Part shown: positions 33,326-33,638 of the stretch, piece after piece
Position numbering within the stretch: the stretch's first letter is position 1
Layout: every line of letters starts with the position of its first letter
Origin: CAZCJU01 sp964498965
Lineage (GTDB): Bacteria > Bacillota > Clostridia > Oscillospirales > CAG-272
NCBI GenBank assembly: GCA_964498965.1
Contig: CAZCJU010000012.1
Coordinates: forward strand, 1-33,638
Direction of reading: 5' to 3'
Length of the DNA stretch: 33,638 bases
Program-made: the position numbers and the translations under genes
Notes under the pieces: generated by a model
Told to the model about the DNA's origin: nothing
The model's input: only the letters and a program-made list of their open reading frames with translations
Database searches by the model: none

Positions 33326-33638
33326 TTACAAATTCCTCCGCCTCAAACGGCTGCATATCGTCCTTGCCCTCGCCCACGCCTATATATTTTACGGGTATTC
33401 CGAGTTCGCTTTTTATCGATATAACGATTCCGCCTTTTGCACTGCCGTCAAGCTTCGTCAGCACCAGACCGGTTATATTTGCGGAATTTTTAAATTCCTT
33501 TGCCTGAATTATTCCGTTTTGTCCCGTTGTCGCATCAAGGACGAGAAGCGTTTCTCTGTCCGCACCGGGCAATTCTCGTTCGACTACGCGATTTATCTTC
33601 GCAAGTTCGTCCATAAGATTTTTCTTATTATGAAGTCT
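33309..33638 (-). CDS. ftsY: Signal recognition particle receptor FtsY (N-terminus off the window)
   Basis: Only the C-terminal 109 codons are present. The reading frame runs to the right edge (RLHNKKNLMDELAKINRV), so the gene continues beyond the window. GTPase-domain pieces visible are LLVLDATTGQNGI, the specificity motif VLTKLDGSAKGG, IPVKYIGVGEGKDDM and the closing FEAEEFVNALFE. FtsY receives ribosome-SRP complexes at the membrane. It leads into rdgB with overlap, so this is the upstream end of the housekeeping run as seen here. Confidence 0.96.
   Translation of the reverse strand, partial: RLHNKKNLMDELAKINRVVERELPGADRETLLVLDATTGQNGIIQAKEFKNSANITGLVLTKLDGSAKGGIVISIKSELGIPVKYIGVGEGKDDMQPFEAEEFVNALFE

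Overview
The window looks like a chromosomal contig from an uncultured, moderately AT-rich Gram-positive anaerobe of the class Clostridia, probably Oscillospirales-like (inferred). The reasons are the ftsY-rdgB-yhbY-nadD-yqeK-rsfS-leuS housekeeping run, strong GGAGG-type ribosome binding sites, repeated TTGACA-N17-TATAAT promoters, ECF-type vitamin uptake and a small protein resembling a Clostridia-type DUF. An assembly gap (100 N, 5761-5860) lies inside a repeat-rich gene.

Layout. (1) 1-1037, minus: the start of a zinc-ribbon plus TIR-domain protein that runs off the left edge. (2) 1187-17284, minus: a surface-polysaccharide locus. Its likely transcription order, from a promoter at 17384-17412, is priming sugar-phosphate transferase, three glycosyltransferases, Wzy-like polymerase, LicD-type phosphotransferase, a very large secreted phosphodiester-glycosidase protein with tandem wall-binding-like repeats, a strongly structured intergenic RNA (about 5372-5603), two more glycosyltransferases, a hexapeptide acetyltransferase and a Wzx-like flippase. 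(3) 17717-18004, minus: a small conserved-looking protein with its own promoter. (4) 18466-23805, plus: a vitamin B12 operon. A perfect consensus promoter drives a cobalamin riboswitch ending in a large terminator hairpin. Next come a small HNH-repeat DNA-binding-like protein, a Cys-rich DUF2284 protein, two surface proteins with DUF4430 (transcobalamin C-domain-like) modules, EcfT and an ECF S component. One of the surface proteins combines an alpha-barrel and a DUF4430 module, so its domain content mirrors animal intrinsic factor. (5) 23838-25555: a MocR-type regulator lacking its PLP lysine and C-terminal subdomain, divergent from an ECF S component. (6) 25620-28269, minus: an SGNH hydrolase, a PnuC-family transporter preceded by an attenuator-like leader, and a small membrane protein. 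(7) 28325-33638, minus: the housekeeping run ending in leuS.

How the parts work together. The polysaccharide locus holds initiation, elongation, decoration, polymerisation and export functions. LicD and the phosphodiester glycosidase suggest phospho-linked decorations on the polymer. Regions 4-6 form a vitamin-uptake cluster (B12, an unassigned vitamin that may be B6, and possibly nicotinamide riboside). No ECF ATPase is encoded here, so the ECF parts must use ATPases from elsewhere in the genome. The most interesting parts are the intrinsic-factor-like B12 capture operon, the degenerate MocR regulator beside an ECF S component, the structured RNA inside the polysaccharide locus, and the pnuC leader.
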